From Myxococcales bacterium UBA1660 (GTDB taxonomy: Bacteria > Myxococcota_A > Polyangia > Polyangiales > Houyiibacteriaceae), in the NCBI GenBank assembly GCA_002320815.1, contig DCLA01000072.1, positions 1-64,000 of the forward strand: DNA of 64,000 nucleotides. Direction: 5' to 3'. Both the position numbers and the translations under genes were made by a program. The notes beneath the pieces were generated by a model that was not told the origin of the DNA, searched no databases, and saw nothing but the letters and a program-made list of their open reading frames with translations. Positions 26,110 to 33,772 of the stretch are shown in pieces. Each line of letters starts with the position of its first letter. Positions within the stretch are counted from its first letter, which is position 1.

Positions 26110-28260
26110 ATGGGGATTCGATCGTCACTTGTGGCGTGCGCTCTGGCGCTCGTCGTCGCGGGCTGCGGGGACGACGCCACGCCCACCCTCGACGCCGCCG
26201 TCGGTTGCACGGCCGACGTCCAGTGCTCCGACGGCGTCCATTGCAACGGCACCGAGCGCTGCCTGCCCGGTGACCCCCTGGCGAACACGTTCGGGTGCGT
26301 GGCCGGCAGCGACCCCTGCGCCGGGATCGGCGCCTGCCTCGAGGTGGAACGTGCCTGCGACGACTCCTGCGCGACGCCGGATGGGGACGCCGACGGGGCC
26401 GACCGCATCGAGTGTGGCGGCGACGACTGTGACGACACCGACGCGGAGCGCTACCCCGGGAACGCGGAGATCTGCGACACCGAAGGCCACGACGAGGACT
26501 GCGACCTGAACACGGTCGGCGCCCTCGATCGCGATCGCGACGGGTTCATCGACGCGCGCTGCTTCAACGAGGGCGGCGCCGCGGGGACCGACTGCAACGA
26601 TCTCGAGGTCACCGTGTCGCCCGTCGCCCCCGAGACCTGCAACGGCCGCGACGACGACTGCGATGGCGACGTGGACGAGGGGGTCACCCTCGCCGGCTTC
26701 GTGGACGCCGACGCCGACGGTCGCGGCGACGACGGCGCCGAGCTCAACGCCTGCCCCGGCGCGGCCCGCTTCGCGCTGATCGGCGCCGACTGCGACGACG
26801 CCGACCTGAGCGTGCAGCCGGTGCAGAACGAGATCTGCGACGCCAAGGACAACGACTGCGACGGCATCGTGGACGAAGACGCGCGCCCGGCCATCTGGTA
26901 CGAGGATGCCGACGGCGACGGCTACGGCGACGCTCGCGGGACCCGGGTCACCCAGTGCGTACCCCCGCCCAGCGGCTACTCGCTCCTGCCCACCGACTGC
27001 GCTCCGGACGACCCCGACCGTTCGCCGGTGGCCGTCGAGGTCTGCAACGGTTTGGACGACGACTGCAACGGGGTGGCCGACTTCGCCGCCGCGCCCGGGG
27101 ACTTCGAGGACGACGACGGTGACGGGGTCCCGGACGCGAGCTGCGGCGGCGGCGACTGCGACGACCTCGACCCCTTCGTGGGCGCGGGCTTGCCCGAGTA
27201 CTGCAACGGCCGAGACGACGACTGCGACGGGATGATCGACGAAGAGCTCACCGAGTCGGACTTCTACGTGGACCGGGATGGGGACGGCTACGGGGTGGGC
27301 GCCGCGATGCCGCTCTGCACCGATGTCCCCGGGCTGGCCCCGCGAGCGGGCGACTGCGACGACCTGGACCCGGGCACCACCCTCGGTGCCCGCGAGCGCT
27401 GCGACGGCATCGACAACGACTGCGATGGGACCATCGACGAAGACGCCGCCGAGAGCTGCTTCGGGCCGAACGCGACCTACCTCTGCGTCGCGGGCGCCTG
27501 CGAGGTGGCCACTTGCACCGGCTCGTATGGAGACTGCGATGGCCGCGCCTCCACCGGCTGCGAGGAGGACCTCACCACCGACGGCGCGGTGCCGCACTGC
27601 GGCCAGTGTGGCGTCAGCTGCGCGGCCTGCACGGCCGGCGTGTGTCCAGCGGCTCCCACGCGGGTGACCCTGGACACGACCGTCCTGCTCCCCACGGCGG
27701 CCATGGTTCCGGGGGTCCCGGCGGTCGCGCCGGAGACGGCCCCCTTGCGCTCCGGCGTCTCCGACATGGACGGCCGCCTGATCCTGGGTCTCCCCGGCCC
27801 CACGCCGGTGGTCGTGGGCGGCGCGGCCAACCTCGTCCCCACGGTCTTCGACGTGGGGCCCACGGGCCCGACGAACCGAGCGCGCATGTTCGTCCAGTTC
27901 CTCCGCCCAGTGGGCGTGATGCCGCTGACGGGGACCGAGCGGTTGGCGGCCGAAGCGCTGGCCGGGACCACGCAGCGCGCTGGGATGGGCATGGTCGCGG
28001 TGGAGGTGGGGATCACGCCGGTGACGCCGACCCCCGTCACCTTGGACCTCCCGTCGGACCCTCCCCTCGGGTTCGAGCGGGCGCGGCCCTTGAGCGCCTC
28101 GGGCGGCGCCGCCATCGACGGTACCACCCAGATGCTTCTCTTCCTGAACGTCGAGCCCGGGCCCGTCCGAGCGAGCGGCTCCGCCTGTCGCACGACCTCG
28201 TCGCCGGGGCGCGTGTATCCCGGGGCGCTGACGGTGATCGTCCTGGACTGCGCACCGTAG
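26110..28260 (+). CDS. MopE-like repeat lipoprotein, copy 2
   Basis: A 716-residue tandem paralogue of the preceding gene. Signal MGIRSSLVACALALVVAGC puts the lipid on Cys19. The same series of MopE-type Asp/Cys repeats follows, with near-identical blocks (PVQNEICDAKDNDCDG, CNGRDDDCDGDVDEGV, LPEYCNGRDDDCDGM). The Cys cluster and C-terminal domain (residues ~515-716) are clearly different in sequence from copy 1. An upstream in-frame ATG at 26047 was rejected because the lipoprotein signal begins at 26110. Likely metal or Ca binding and envelope-located, by family. Confidence 0.88.
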   Translation: MGIRSSLVACALALVVAGCGDDATPTLDAAVGCTADVQCSDGVHCNGTERCLPGDPLANTFGCVAGSDPCAGIGACLEVERACDDSCATPDGDADGADRIECGGDDCDDTDAERYPGNAEICDTEGHDEDCDLNTVGALDRDRDGFIDARCFNEGGAAGTDCNDLEVTVSPVAPETCNGRDDDCDGDVDEGVTLAGFVDADADGRGDDGAELNACPGAARFALIGADCDDADLSVQPVQNEICDAKDNDCDGIVDEDARPAIWYEDADGDGYGDARGTRVTQCVPPPSGYSLLPTDCAPDDPDRSPVAVEVCNGLDDDCNGVADFAAAPGDFEDDDGDGVPDASCGGGDCDDLDPFVGAGLPEYCNGRDDDCDGMIDEELTESDFYVDRDGDGYGVGAAMPLCTDVPGLAPRAGDCDDLDPGTTLGARERCDGIDNDCDGTIDEDAAESCFGPNATYLCVAGACEVATCTGSYGDCDGRASTGCEEDLTTDGAVPHCGQCGVSCAACTAGVCPAAPTRVTLDTTVLLPTAAMVPGVPAVAPETAPLRSGVSDMDGRLILGLPGPTPVVVGGAANLVPTVFDVGPTGPTNRARMFVQFLRPVGVMPLTGTERLAAEALAGTTQRAGMGMVAVEVGITPVTPTPVTLDLPSDPPLGFERARPLSASGGAAIDGTTQMLLFLNVEPGPVRASGSACRTTSSPGRVYPGALTVIVLDCAP

Positions 28261-28279
28261 CGCCCCGGACAATGGCTCG

Positions 28280-29425
28280 ATGAGCACCTACCTCTTCGAG
28301 ACCGACGAGCACCGCGCGCTCCGCGAGCAGGTGCGGCGCTTCGCCAAGGCCGAGATCCTCCCGAACGCCCACGCGTGGGAGGAGGCCCAGGAGTTCCCGC
28401 GGGAGCTCTACGCCAAGGCCGCGGCCGCCGATGTGCTCGGCATCGGGTACCCGGAAGAGGTCGGCGGCGGCGGCGGGGACCTGGGTCACGTCCTCGTGGC
28501 GAGCGAGGAGATGGTCCTCCACGGCAAGTCGGTGGGGACCTGCGTGGGCCTCGGCTCCCACGGCATCGCGCTGCCGCCCATCGTGAAGGCGGGGACTCCG
28601 GAGCAGAAGGCGCGCTTCGCGGCCCCGGTGCTGCGCGGGGAGCTGGTCTCGGCCCTGGGGATCACCGAACCCGGCGGCGGCTCGGACGTGGCGTCGCTCC
28701 GGACCCGGGCGGTCCGCGACGGTGACCACTACGTGGTCGATGGGAGCAAGACCTTCATCACCAGCGGGACCCGCGCCGACTTCGTCACCTGCGCGGTGCG
28801 TACCGGGGGCGCGGGCCACGGCGGGATCTCCATGATGATCATCGAGCGCTCCACCCCGGGCTTCTCGGTCTCCAAGAAGCTCCACAAGATGGGCTGGTGG
28901 GCCTCGGACACCGCGGAGCTCACCTTCGAGGGGTGCCGGGTTCCCGCCGGGAACCTCATCGGCCGCGAGAACGCGGGCTTCGGCATCATCATGCAGAACT
29001 TCGTCACCGAGCGGCTGATGCTCGCCGGTCAGTGCGTGGCCATCGCCGAGCTGGCGCTCCGGGAGACGCTGGCCTACTGCAAGGAGCGCGAGGCCTTCGG
29101 CAAGACGCTGATGGGCTTCCAGGTCACCCGGCACAAGCTGGCCGAGATGCAGACACGCATCGCCGCGGCTCGGTCGTTGACCGGTGAGTGCGTGGTCCGC
29201 TTCCTGCGCGGGGAGCCCACCATCGCCGAGGCGGCGATGGCCAAGAACACGGCCACCGACGCCTGCTCCTGGGTCTGCGACCAGGCGGTACAGCTCCACG
29301 GGGGCTACGGCTACATGCGCGAGTACGTGGTGGAGCGGCTCTACCGCGACGCGCGGCTCTACCCGATCGGCGGCGGGACCCGCGAGATCATGAACGAGAT
29401 CATCGCCAAGGCCGGCGGGTTCTGA
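28280..29425 (+). CDS. Acyl-CoA dehydrogenase
   Basis: A 381-residue FAD-dependent acyl-CoA dehydrogenase, cytoplasmic. It has the FAD/substrate motif SALGITEPGGGSDVAS, the middle beta domain (YVVDGSKTFITSGTRADF), ERLMLAGQCVAIAELAL, REAFGKTLMGFQVTRHKLAEM, and the C-terminal HGGYGYMREYVVERLYRDARLYPIGGGTREIMNEI. The catalytic Glu is probably E244 (NFVTERLM), as in isovaleryl- and long-chain-type enzymes, because the short-chain position reads GGT. The substrate chain length cannot be read off. Confidence 0.94.
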   Translation: MSTYLFETDEHRALREQVRRFAKAEILPNAHAWEEAQEFPRELYAKAAAADVLGIGYPEEVGGGGGDLGHVLVASEEMVLHGKSVGTCVGLGSHGIALPPIVKAGTPEQKARFAAPVLRGELVSALGITEPGGGSDVASLRTRAVRDGDHYVVDGSKTFITSGTRADFVTCAVRTGGAGHGGISMMIIERSTPGFSVSKKLHKMGWWASDTAELTFEGCRVPAGNLIGRENAGFGIIMQNFVTERLMLAGQCVAIAELALRETLAYCKEREAFGKTLMGFQVTRHKLAEMQTRIAAARSLTGECVVRFLRGEPTIAEAAMAKNTATDACSWVCDQAVQLHGGYGYMREYVVERLYRDARLYPIGGGTREIMNEIIAKAGGF

Positions 29426-29428
29426 CGC

Positions 29429-29605
29429 TCACATCCCGTCGTCGTACTCGGGCTCCGGCGGCTCGTCGTCGAGCTCTTCGTCGCCGGCGGTGGTGTAGGT
29501 CTCGTCGGTCGCGGTCGTGGTCTCCTCGACCTCGTCACCGCCGCCGCAGGCGACCGCACCGAGGGCCATCGCCAAGACCAAGAGGAGGGGGTTCGTGTGC
29601 TTCAT
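29429..29605 (-). CDS. 58-residue acidic lipoprotein ending the MNIO operon
   Basis: Small exported lipoprotein. Signal MKHTNPLLLVLAMALGAVAC puts the lipid on Cys20, followed by GGG and a strongly acidic tail (Glu/Asp/Thr rich, ending EPEYDDGM). There are no other Cys, so it is unlikely to be a substrate of the maturase on Cys. Its ATG overlaps the stop of the DUF2063 gene (ATGA), which ties it to the operon. A role in holding metal or in anchoring near the modified peptides is conceivable but not shown. Confidence 0.75.
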   Translation of the reverse strand: MKHTNPLLLVLAMALGAVACGGGDEVEETTTATDETYTTAGDEELDDEPPEPEYDDGM

Positions 29606-30345
29606 GCTTCCAGACAACCCCGCAGCACGCCCCGGGTCAAGAGCTTCTCCAGGAGCCCCGAGAGGCCCTCGATGAGCTTCTGGTCGATCGCGACCCCCTG
29701 CTTCTGGGCGGCGCGCTGGACGGCTTCGGTGACCGAACGGCGCGCGCTCTCGGCCTGGCGGAGCTCCTCCACCAGGGCGGCGGCCAAGGGATTGAGGCGG
29801 AGACACTTCGCGGTGAAGCCGGCGGTCCGATAGACCAGGAGAGCCCCGTCGTAGGCGTCGACGGATCCGTCTTCGGCCCGGCGGTCCACGCCGTGCGCGA
29901 CGCGAACGAAGCGGCTCGCCACCGAGAAGCAGGGGATCCCCTCGAAGGAGAAGTCCACCACCGATGGCTCGCCCCGCTCGTCGTCGGCTTTCACCGACCA
30001 GACGGCGAGCTCGTAGCGCATCATGTCTCGCGCGAACATCGGCGTGCCCATCTCCGGGCACTCGGTCGCGTCGACCCAGGCGACGAACTCACCCGGCAGC
30101 TCGCGGAAGAAGCGGGTGGAGGGCGGCGCGGTGGCCAACCAGCGGTCGACCAGGGCGCGGAAGGTCTCCTCGCCGAGCGCCTCGCGGGTGCGCTTCAGCG
30201 CCTGCTCGCAGACCCGGTGGAGCCGCGCGCGGACCATCGTGCGGTAGATGCCCCAGCGGTCCGCGTGCTCCATGGAGCCGAGCTCGCTCGGCTCCGCTTC
30301 GAGGCAGACGCGCGCGACCTTGGCCTGATGTTCGGCGAGGCTCAC
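29602..30345 (-). CDS. DUF2063 (HvfC/BufC-like) RiPP maturation partner
   Basis: A 247-residue cytoplasmic protein. The N-terminal half resembles DUF2063: a helical N-terminus with YRTMVRARLHRVCEQALKRTREALG, then FRALVDRWLATAPPSTRFFRELPGEFVAWV. The C-terminal half is alpha/beta and binds peptide in characterised relatives. This family accompanies DUF692/MNIO enzymes and helps present the precursor peptide. ATG 30345 overlaps the MNIO gene by ATGA and its end overlaps the 58-residue lipoprotein gene. Confidence 0.85.
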   Translation of the reverse strand: MSLAEHQAKVARVCLEAEPSELGSMEHADRWGIYRTMVRARLHRVCEQALKRTREALGEETFRALVDRWLATAPPSTRFFRELPGEFVAWVDATECPEMGTPMFARDMMRYELAVWSVKADDERGEPSVVDFSFEGIPCFSVASRFVRVAHGVDRRAEDGSVDAYDGALLVYRTAGFTAKCLRLNPLAAALVEELRQAESARRSVTEAVQRAAQKQGVAIDQKLIEGLSGLLEKLLTRGVLRGCLEA

Positions 30346-31208
30346 GGGTGCACCTCGGCGCCGGTCTCGCGCGCGCGCATGGCGTCGTCGTAGATCCGGG
30401 TCAGGCGCTCCACCTCGGCCAGGAGGTCCTCGAGGGGCGGGATATCGTTGTCGCGCTCGAGGAGCACCGGCACCGGGCCCACGTGACGCAGCGCGTAGCC
30501 GAGGAGCTCGTAGACGTCATCGCATACGGGCTCTCCGTGGGTGTCGATGCGCAGACCGTCGTCGCGCACGAAGTGTCCGGCCACGTGCATCTGGACCACC
30601 CGGTCGGGCGGGACGAGATCGATGAACGCCCGCGGGTCGAAGCCGAAGTTCCGGCTGTTCACGTAGACGTTGTTCACGTCGAGGAGCATCTTGCCGCCCG
30701 TCCGCTCCAGGACCTCGGCGCAGAAGCGCGCCTCGTCGAGACCGTCGTCGCCCTGAGGCGCGTAGTAGCTCACGTTCTCGAAGGCGAACTCGAGGTCGAT
30801 GGCGTCCCGGACTCGGCCGAAACGATCGGCGGCGGTGCGCGCGGCCTCGTCGGTGAAGGGCAGGGGGAGGAGATCGTGGAGCGCCGCGCCCGCGCCGCTG
30901 CCGAAGCAGAGGTGCTCGCTGTGCCACCCGGTCCCCACCTCGCCGAGGAACCCTCGGAGCTGGCCCATGTACTCGGTGTCCAGGGCCTCGGTGTCGCCCA
31001 GGCAGGTGGAGAGCCCGTGGGTCAGCACCGGCCACCGCTCCCGCGCGCGGTCCAGGTACGAGCGGTAGAGCCCGCCGCGACCGATGTAGTTCTCCGGATG
31101 GACCTCGACCCACCGGACGCTCTCGGGGGCCTCGTCGAGGAACCGGGCGGCCATGTCCACCCGGAGCCCCAGGCCGATGCCCTCGGCCTTCTTCTCGTTG
31201 GCGCTCAT
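30342..31208 (-). CDS. DUF692 multinuclear non-heme iron oxidative enzyme (MNIO), RiPP maturase
   Basis: A 288-residue TIM-barrel enzyme of the DUF692 family (relatives MbnB, TglH, ChrH, BufB, HvfB). Canonical blocks are all present: GIGLGLR, EVHPENYIGRGG, LTHGLSTCLG, WHSEHLCFGS, ENVSYYAPQ, LLDVNNVYVNSRNFGFDP, VQMHVAGHF, IDTHGEPVCD and LLERDNDIPPL. They supply the His/Asp/Glu/Asn iron ligands. Family enzymes use two or three irons and O2 to rearrange Cys into oxazolone/thioamide, thiooxazole or related groups. Substrates here are probably the two Cys-rich precursors directly upstream. Start ATG 31208 is preferred; the only other in-frame choice is TTG 31277 upstream of the palindrome. Confidence 0.92.
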   Translation of the reverse strand: MSANEKKAEGIGLGLRVDMAARFLDEAPESVRWVEVHPENYIGRGGLYRSYLDRARERWPVLTHGLSTCLGDTEALDTEYMGQLRGFLGEVGTGWHSEHLCFGSGAGAALHDLLPLPFTDEAARTAADRFGRVRDAIDLEFAFENVSYYAPQGDDGLDEARFCAEVLERTGGKMLLDVNNVYVNSRNFGFDPRAFIDLVPPDRVVQMHVAGHFVRDDGLRIDTHGEPVCDDVYELLGYALRHVGPVPVLLERDNDIPPLEDLLAEVERLTRIYDDAMRARETGAEVHP

Positions 31209-31254
31209 CGTTTCCGTATGCGGGCCACGACGTCGTGGCCCGCATACGGAAACG
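31209..31254 (-). promoter_or_regulatory. 46-nt perfect palindrome abutting the MNIO start codon
   Basis: Every base of the left arm (31209-31231) pairs with the right arm (31232-31254); the arms begin CGTTTCCGTATG and meet at ACGT. In the transcript this would fold into a long hairpin whose 3' arm ends on the base before the MNIO ATG, covering the place where a ribosome binding site would lie. No T-run follows, so it is better read as a translational or processing element than a terminator. A DNA-binding site is also possible. Confidence 0.7.
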
Positions 31255-31317
31255 CCGCGACCGAGGCCGCGGCGCAACCGTGTCCCTCGCCGGAGCGGGG
31301 GACGTCCTCACGGCCGT

Positions 31318-31587
31318 TCAGCCGCAGGAACCCTCACCGCAGCTGGCTTCGCCGCCGCCGGTCTCGACCGAGCCGCCTTCGTCGGCGTCGATCTCGGGCT
31401 CGTCCATGGTGGTGTCACCGGTCGAGGCGCCGCAGGAGCCCTCGCCACCGCAGGAGGCCTCGCCTCCCTCGGTGCCGCTGGACTCGCTCTCCGCGGTCTC
31501 GACCTCGGCGTCGCCGCCGCAAGCCACGGTGAAGCCGAGAGCGGCGGTCGCCATGGCGACCAGAGTCTGCTTGATAGCCGAGTTCAT
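31318..31587 (-). CDS. MNIO-linked Cys-rich RiPP precursor, copy 2
   Basis: An 89-residue precursor-like lipoprotein. Residues 1-22 form a signal (MNSAIKQTLVAMATAALGFTVA) with probable lipidated Cys23. An acidic, Ser/Glu-rich linker leads to EASCGGEGSCG (43-53), a 24-residue spacer and a terminal EASCGEGSCG (80-89). The EGxCG elements match the modified core of bufferin/HvfA peptides (EGKCG). About 75 of 89 residues are identical to copy 1. The start is ATG 31587, because GGAGG sits seven bases upstream; a nearer ATG at 31593 is too close. The MNIO gene follows after 109 bases. Confidence 0.82.
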   Translation of the reverse strand: MNSAIKQTLVAMATAALGFTVACGGDAEVETAESESSGTEGGEASCGGEGSCGASTGDTTMDEPEIDADEGGSVETGGGEASCGEGSCG

Positions 31588-31620
31588 AATCATTCCTCCA
31601 GGATAATGGATACGTTCATC

Positions 31621-31641
31621 ACGCATCGACCGTCGATGCGT
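31621..31641 (-). promoter_or_regulatory. Hairpin in the leader of precursor copy 2
   Basis: Nine-pair stem ACGCATCGA/TCGATGCGT with loop CCG, about 35 bases upstream of the precursor 2 ATG. Perfect complementarity; the role (operator, stability element or riboregulation) is unknown. Confidence 0.5.
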
Positions 31642-31682
31642 TCCCACGCCAACGGCGGCGTGATGATTGAGGGCGGACCCTA

Positions 31683-31720
31683 GGTCGGAACGTCTCCTCT
31701 AGACAAGGGGCGTTCCGACC
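31683..31720 (-). terminator. Hairpin after precursor copy 1
   Basis: GGTCGGAACG and CGTTCCGACC form a perfect ten-pair stem around an 18-base loop, beginning 13 bases after the precursor 1 stop codon. No T-tract follows on the minus strand, so it may be a partial terminator or an mRNA-stabilising 3' end that raises precursor over maturase expression. Confidence 0.5.
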
Positions 31721-31733
31721 GAGCCCGAACCAT

Positions 31734-32003
31734 TCAGCCGCAGGAACCCTCGCCGCAGCTGGCCTCGCCACCGGTGGTGTCGATCGAGCCACCCTCATCG
31801 GCGTCCATCTCGGGCTCGTCCATGGTCGTGTCGCCGGTGGTGGCGCCGCAGGAGCCCTCGCCGCCGCAGGAGGCCTCGCCGCCCTCGGTGCCGGAGGAAT
31901 CACTCTCGGCGCTCTCCACCTGCGCCTCGCCGCCGCAGGCGACGGTGAAGCCCAGAGCGGCGGTGGCCATGGCGACGAGCGTGTTCTTGAAAGTCGGGGT
32001 CAT
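31734..32003 (-). CDS. MNIO-linked Cys-rich RiPP precursor, copy 1
   Basis: An 89-residue paralogue of copy 2 and first gene of the operon. Signal MTPTFKNTLVAMATAALGFTVA is followed by probable lipid Cys23, an acidic linker, then two core-like blocks, EASCGGEGSCG (residues 43-53; Cys46, Cys52) and EASCGEGSCG at the very C-terminus (80-89; Cys83, Cys88). Differences from copy 2 concentrate in the first seven residues and the linkers; both Cys blocks are invariant. By analogy with bufferins and HvfA, the four core Cys are the expected MNIO targets, giving a metal- (copper-) binding peptide. The modification and lipidation are inference. Confidence 0.82.
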   Translation of the reverse strand: MTPTFKNTLVAMATAALGFTVACGGEAQVESAESDSSGTEGGEASCGGEGSCGATTGDTTMDEPEMDADEGGSIDTTGGEASCGEGSCG

Positions 32004-32262
32004 GTGTTCCTGTTCCTTCGCTGGTTCTGTTCACCGCCGCAGGGCGGAGAAAGCTCACGGGGCCGAACGGTAGTCGCGGCGTCGGGACGAAATCAAGCTT
32101 CGGTGCACGCCGGTCCGAGGGGGCCTATGGGTCAGAGCGGGGCTAGTTTCGCCCGACACCACATTTCCTGCCCAGAAATCCGCGACCGGCGACAACAAAA
32201 TACGATTGGGACCATCGGCGACGATCGTGGCGCCAGCGGCGATCGTACCCGATGCTGTGAGC
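32004..32262. other. Divergent intergenic region, precursor operon / peptidase gene
   Basis: The 259-base gap between oppositely oriented start codons must hold both promoters. I see a relatively AT-rich patch (CAACAAAATACGATT around 32192-32207) but no convincing -35/-10 pair, repeat or operator. Confidence 0.5.
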
Positions 32263-33723
32263 ATGCGGAGTGCCTGGATCCCCACGGTCCTCGTCGCGGC
32301 GTGGCTCGGCTGCGCGGCGCCCCAGCTCCCGGCGCCCGAGCGGGCCGCGGGGCCCGGCGGGAGCGCCCACTACCATGTCCGCGTCGACGAGTCGCTCTCG
32401 ACGCTCTGGGCCGAGGTCTGCTTCGCGGGCGAGCCTCCGAGCGCCATGGTCCCGCTCGGGTCCGAGGCCAGCCAGGCCCTGGTCCAGGTGTATGACTCGG
32501 AGGGGGTCGAGGTCCCGCTCCCGGCAGACCGGCGACGGATCCCCCTCGCGCGCTTCGGGCCCGGCGACTGTTTGCACTACGAGGTCGACCTCCTCGCCGC
32601 GAATCGCCAGTCGCGGATGACCCTCCGCCGCCGGGGCGATCTCTTGATCACCCAAGCCCTCTGGCTCTGGGCACCCTCCCAGCGACCGGACACGGCCGTG
32701 TGCTCCGTGGCCTTCGAGCTGCCCCTCGGCATGTACGCCTCGGTCCCCTGGGCCCGGGAGGGCGACCGCTACCTCCTGGACGAGAGCGCTTTCCGGACGG
32801 CCGGCAACACCGTCTTCACCTTCCAGGAGCCGCGGCGCTTCGAGCGCGCCGGGGTGGCCATCGAGGTCGCACGGCTCCCGGGACCCCTCGAGGCCGACGG
32901 CGAGGATCTCGAGGCGTGGATCGGCGCGGCCACCGAAGCGGTGGCCGGGCTCTACGGGACCTTCCCCCGCGATCGGCTCCACGTGGTGGTCGTCCCGGCC
33001 GGGCCGGGGCGATCCCCGGTCGCCTTCGGCTTGGTGCGGCGCGGCGGGGGCGCGTCGGTGATGTTGCTGGTCCACGAGCAGGCGAGCCGGCGCGAGCTGG
33101 TCGCCGACTGGACGGCGGTCCACGAGCTCTCGCACCTGACCATGCCGCTGATGCGCGGCGAAGACGCCTGGGTCAGCGAGGGCGTGGCGACCTATTACCA
33201 GGAGGTCCTCCAGGTTCGGGCGGGGAACCAGCCCGAAGAGGAGGCCTGGGCCGCGCTGCTCGAGGGCTTCGGTCGCGGCGCCACGGTGGGGACCCGGCGC
33301 ACGTTGGCCGACGAGGCCGAGGAGATGCACGAGACGGGGGCTTACCGCCGGGTCTACTGGGCGGGGACCGCTTTCGCCCTCGAGGCCGACGTCGCGTTGC
33401 GCACCGAGGCGGGGGTCAGCCTCGATCAGATGATCTCCCGCAGCCAGGGCGCGTGGCCCCGGCGGCAGACGTGGCAGCGCGGGGCCATGATGCATCGCTT
33501 CGACCGCCTGGCGGGCTCCGACCTGCTCGTACCGCTGGCCGAGCGCTTCGCGGACGAGCGCGAGTTCCCAGCGATGGGCGAGCTTCTCGGTCGACTCGGG
33601 GTGTCCATGGTCAGGGGTAGGGTGGTTCTCGCCGACGATGCGCCATTGGCGCACGTGCGCCGCGCCATCATGAGCCCGCTGCCGGCGTCGCCCCACGAGC
33701 GCGATCGACCACGGAAGAACTGA
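32263..33723 (+). CDS. M1-like gluzincin peptidase lipoprotein
   Basis: A 486-residue exported protein. Signal MRSAWIPTVLVAAWLGC puts the lipid on Cys17. The N-terminal ~190 residues are beta-rich. A zinc peptidase region has H287-E-L-S-H291 followed by E306 (WVSEGVATYYQ), the HExxH-18-E arrangement of M1/M61 gluzincins. The usual GAMEN-like motif is not clear, so aminopeptidase activity is not assured. The start is ATG 32263. It diverges from the RiPP precursor operon; a role in peptide processing is conceivable but unproven. Confidence 0.8.
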   Translation: MRSAWIPTVLVAAWLGCAAPQLPAPERAAGPGGSAHYHVRVDESLSTLWAEVCFAGEPPSAMVPLGSEASQALVQVYDSEGVEVPLPADRRRIPLARFGPGDCLHYEVDLLAANRQSRMTLRRRGDLLITQALWLWAPSQRPDTAVCSVAFELPLGMYASVPWAREGDRYLLDESAFRTAGNTVFTFQEPRRFERAGVAIEVARLPGPLEADGEDLEAWIGAATEAVAGLYGTFPRDRLHVVVVPAGPGRSPVAFGLVRRGGGASVMLLVHEQASRRELVADWTAVHELSHLTMPLMRGEDAWVSEGVATYYQEVLQVRAGNQPEEEAWAALLEGFGRGATVGTRRTLADEAEEMHETGAYRRVYWAGTAFALEADVALRTEAGVSLDQMISRSQGAWPRRQTWQRGAMMHRFDRLAGSDLLVPLAERFADEREFPAMGELLGRLGVSMVRGRVVLADDAPLAHVRRAIMSPLPASPHERDRPRKN

Positions 33724-33772
33724 CGAGGTTTTCCCGGGATCCTCGTGCTACAGAGGCTCGGGGAGGTACACC

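Noticed and set aside
24120..27460. Repetitive Asp/Cys DNA that superficially looks like a tandem repeat or CRISPR-like array
   Set aside because: The periodicity is codon-based and degenerate, matching MopE protein repeats; no constant repeats with unique spacers.
31209..31317. Longer MNIO start at TTG 31277
   Set aside because: It would translate the palindrome into an Arg/Pro-rich extension not seen at the N-terminus of this family; ATG 31208 gives the usual start before GIGLGLR.
31318..32003. Reading the two Cys-rich peptides as ordinary small lipoproteins or metallothioneins
   Set aside because: Direct linkage to DUF692 and DUF2063 genes and the repeated EGxCG elements fit MNIO precursors better, though lipidation is kept as a possibility.
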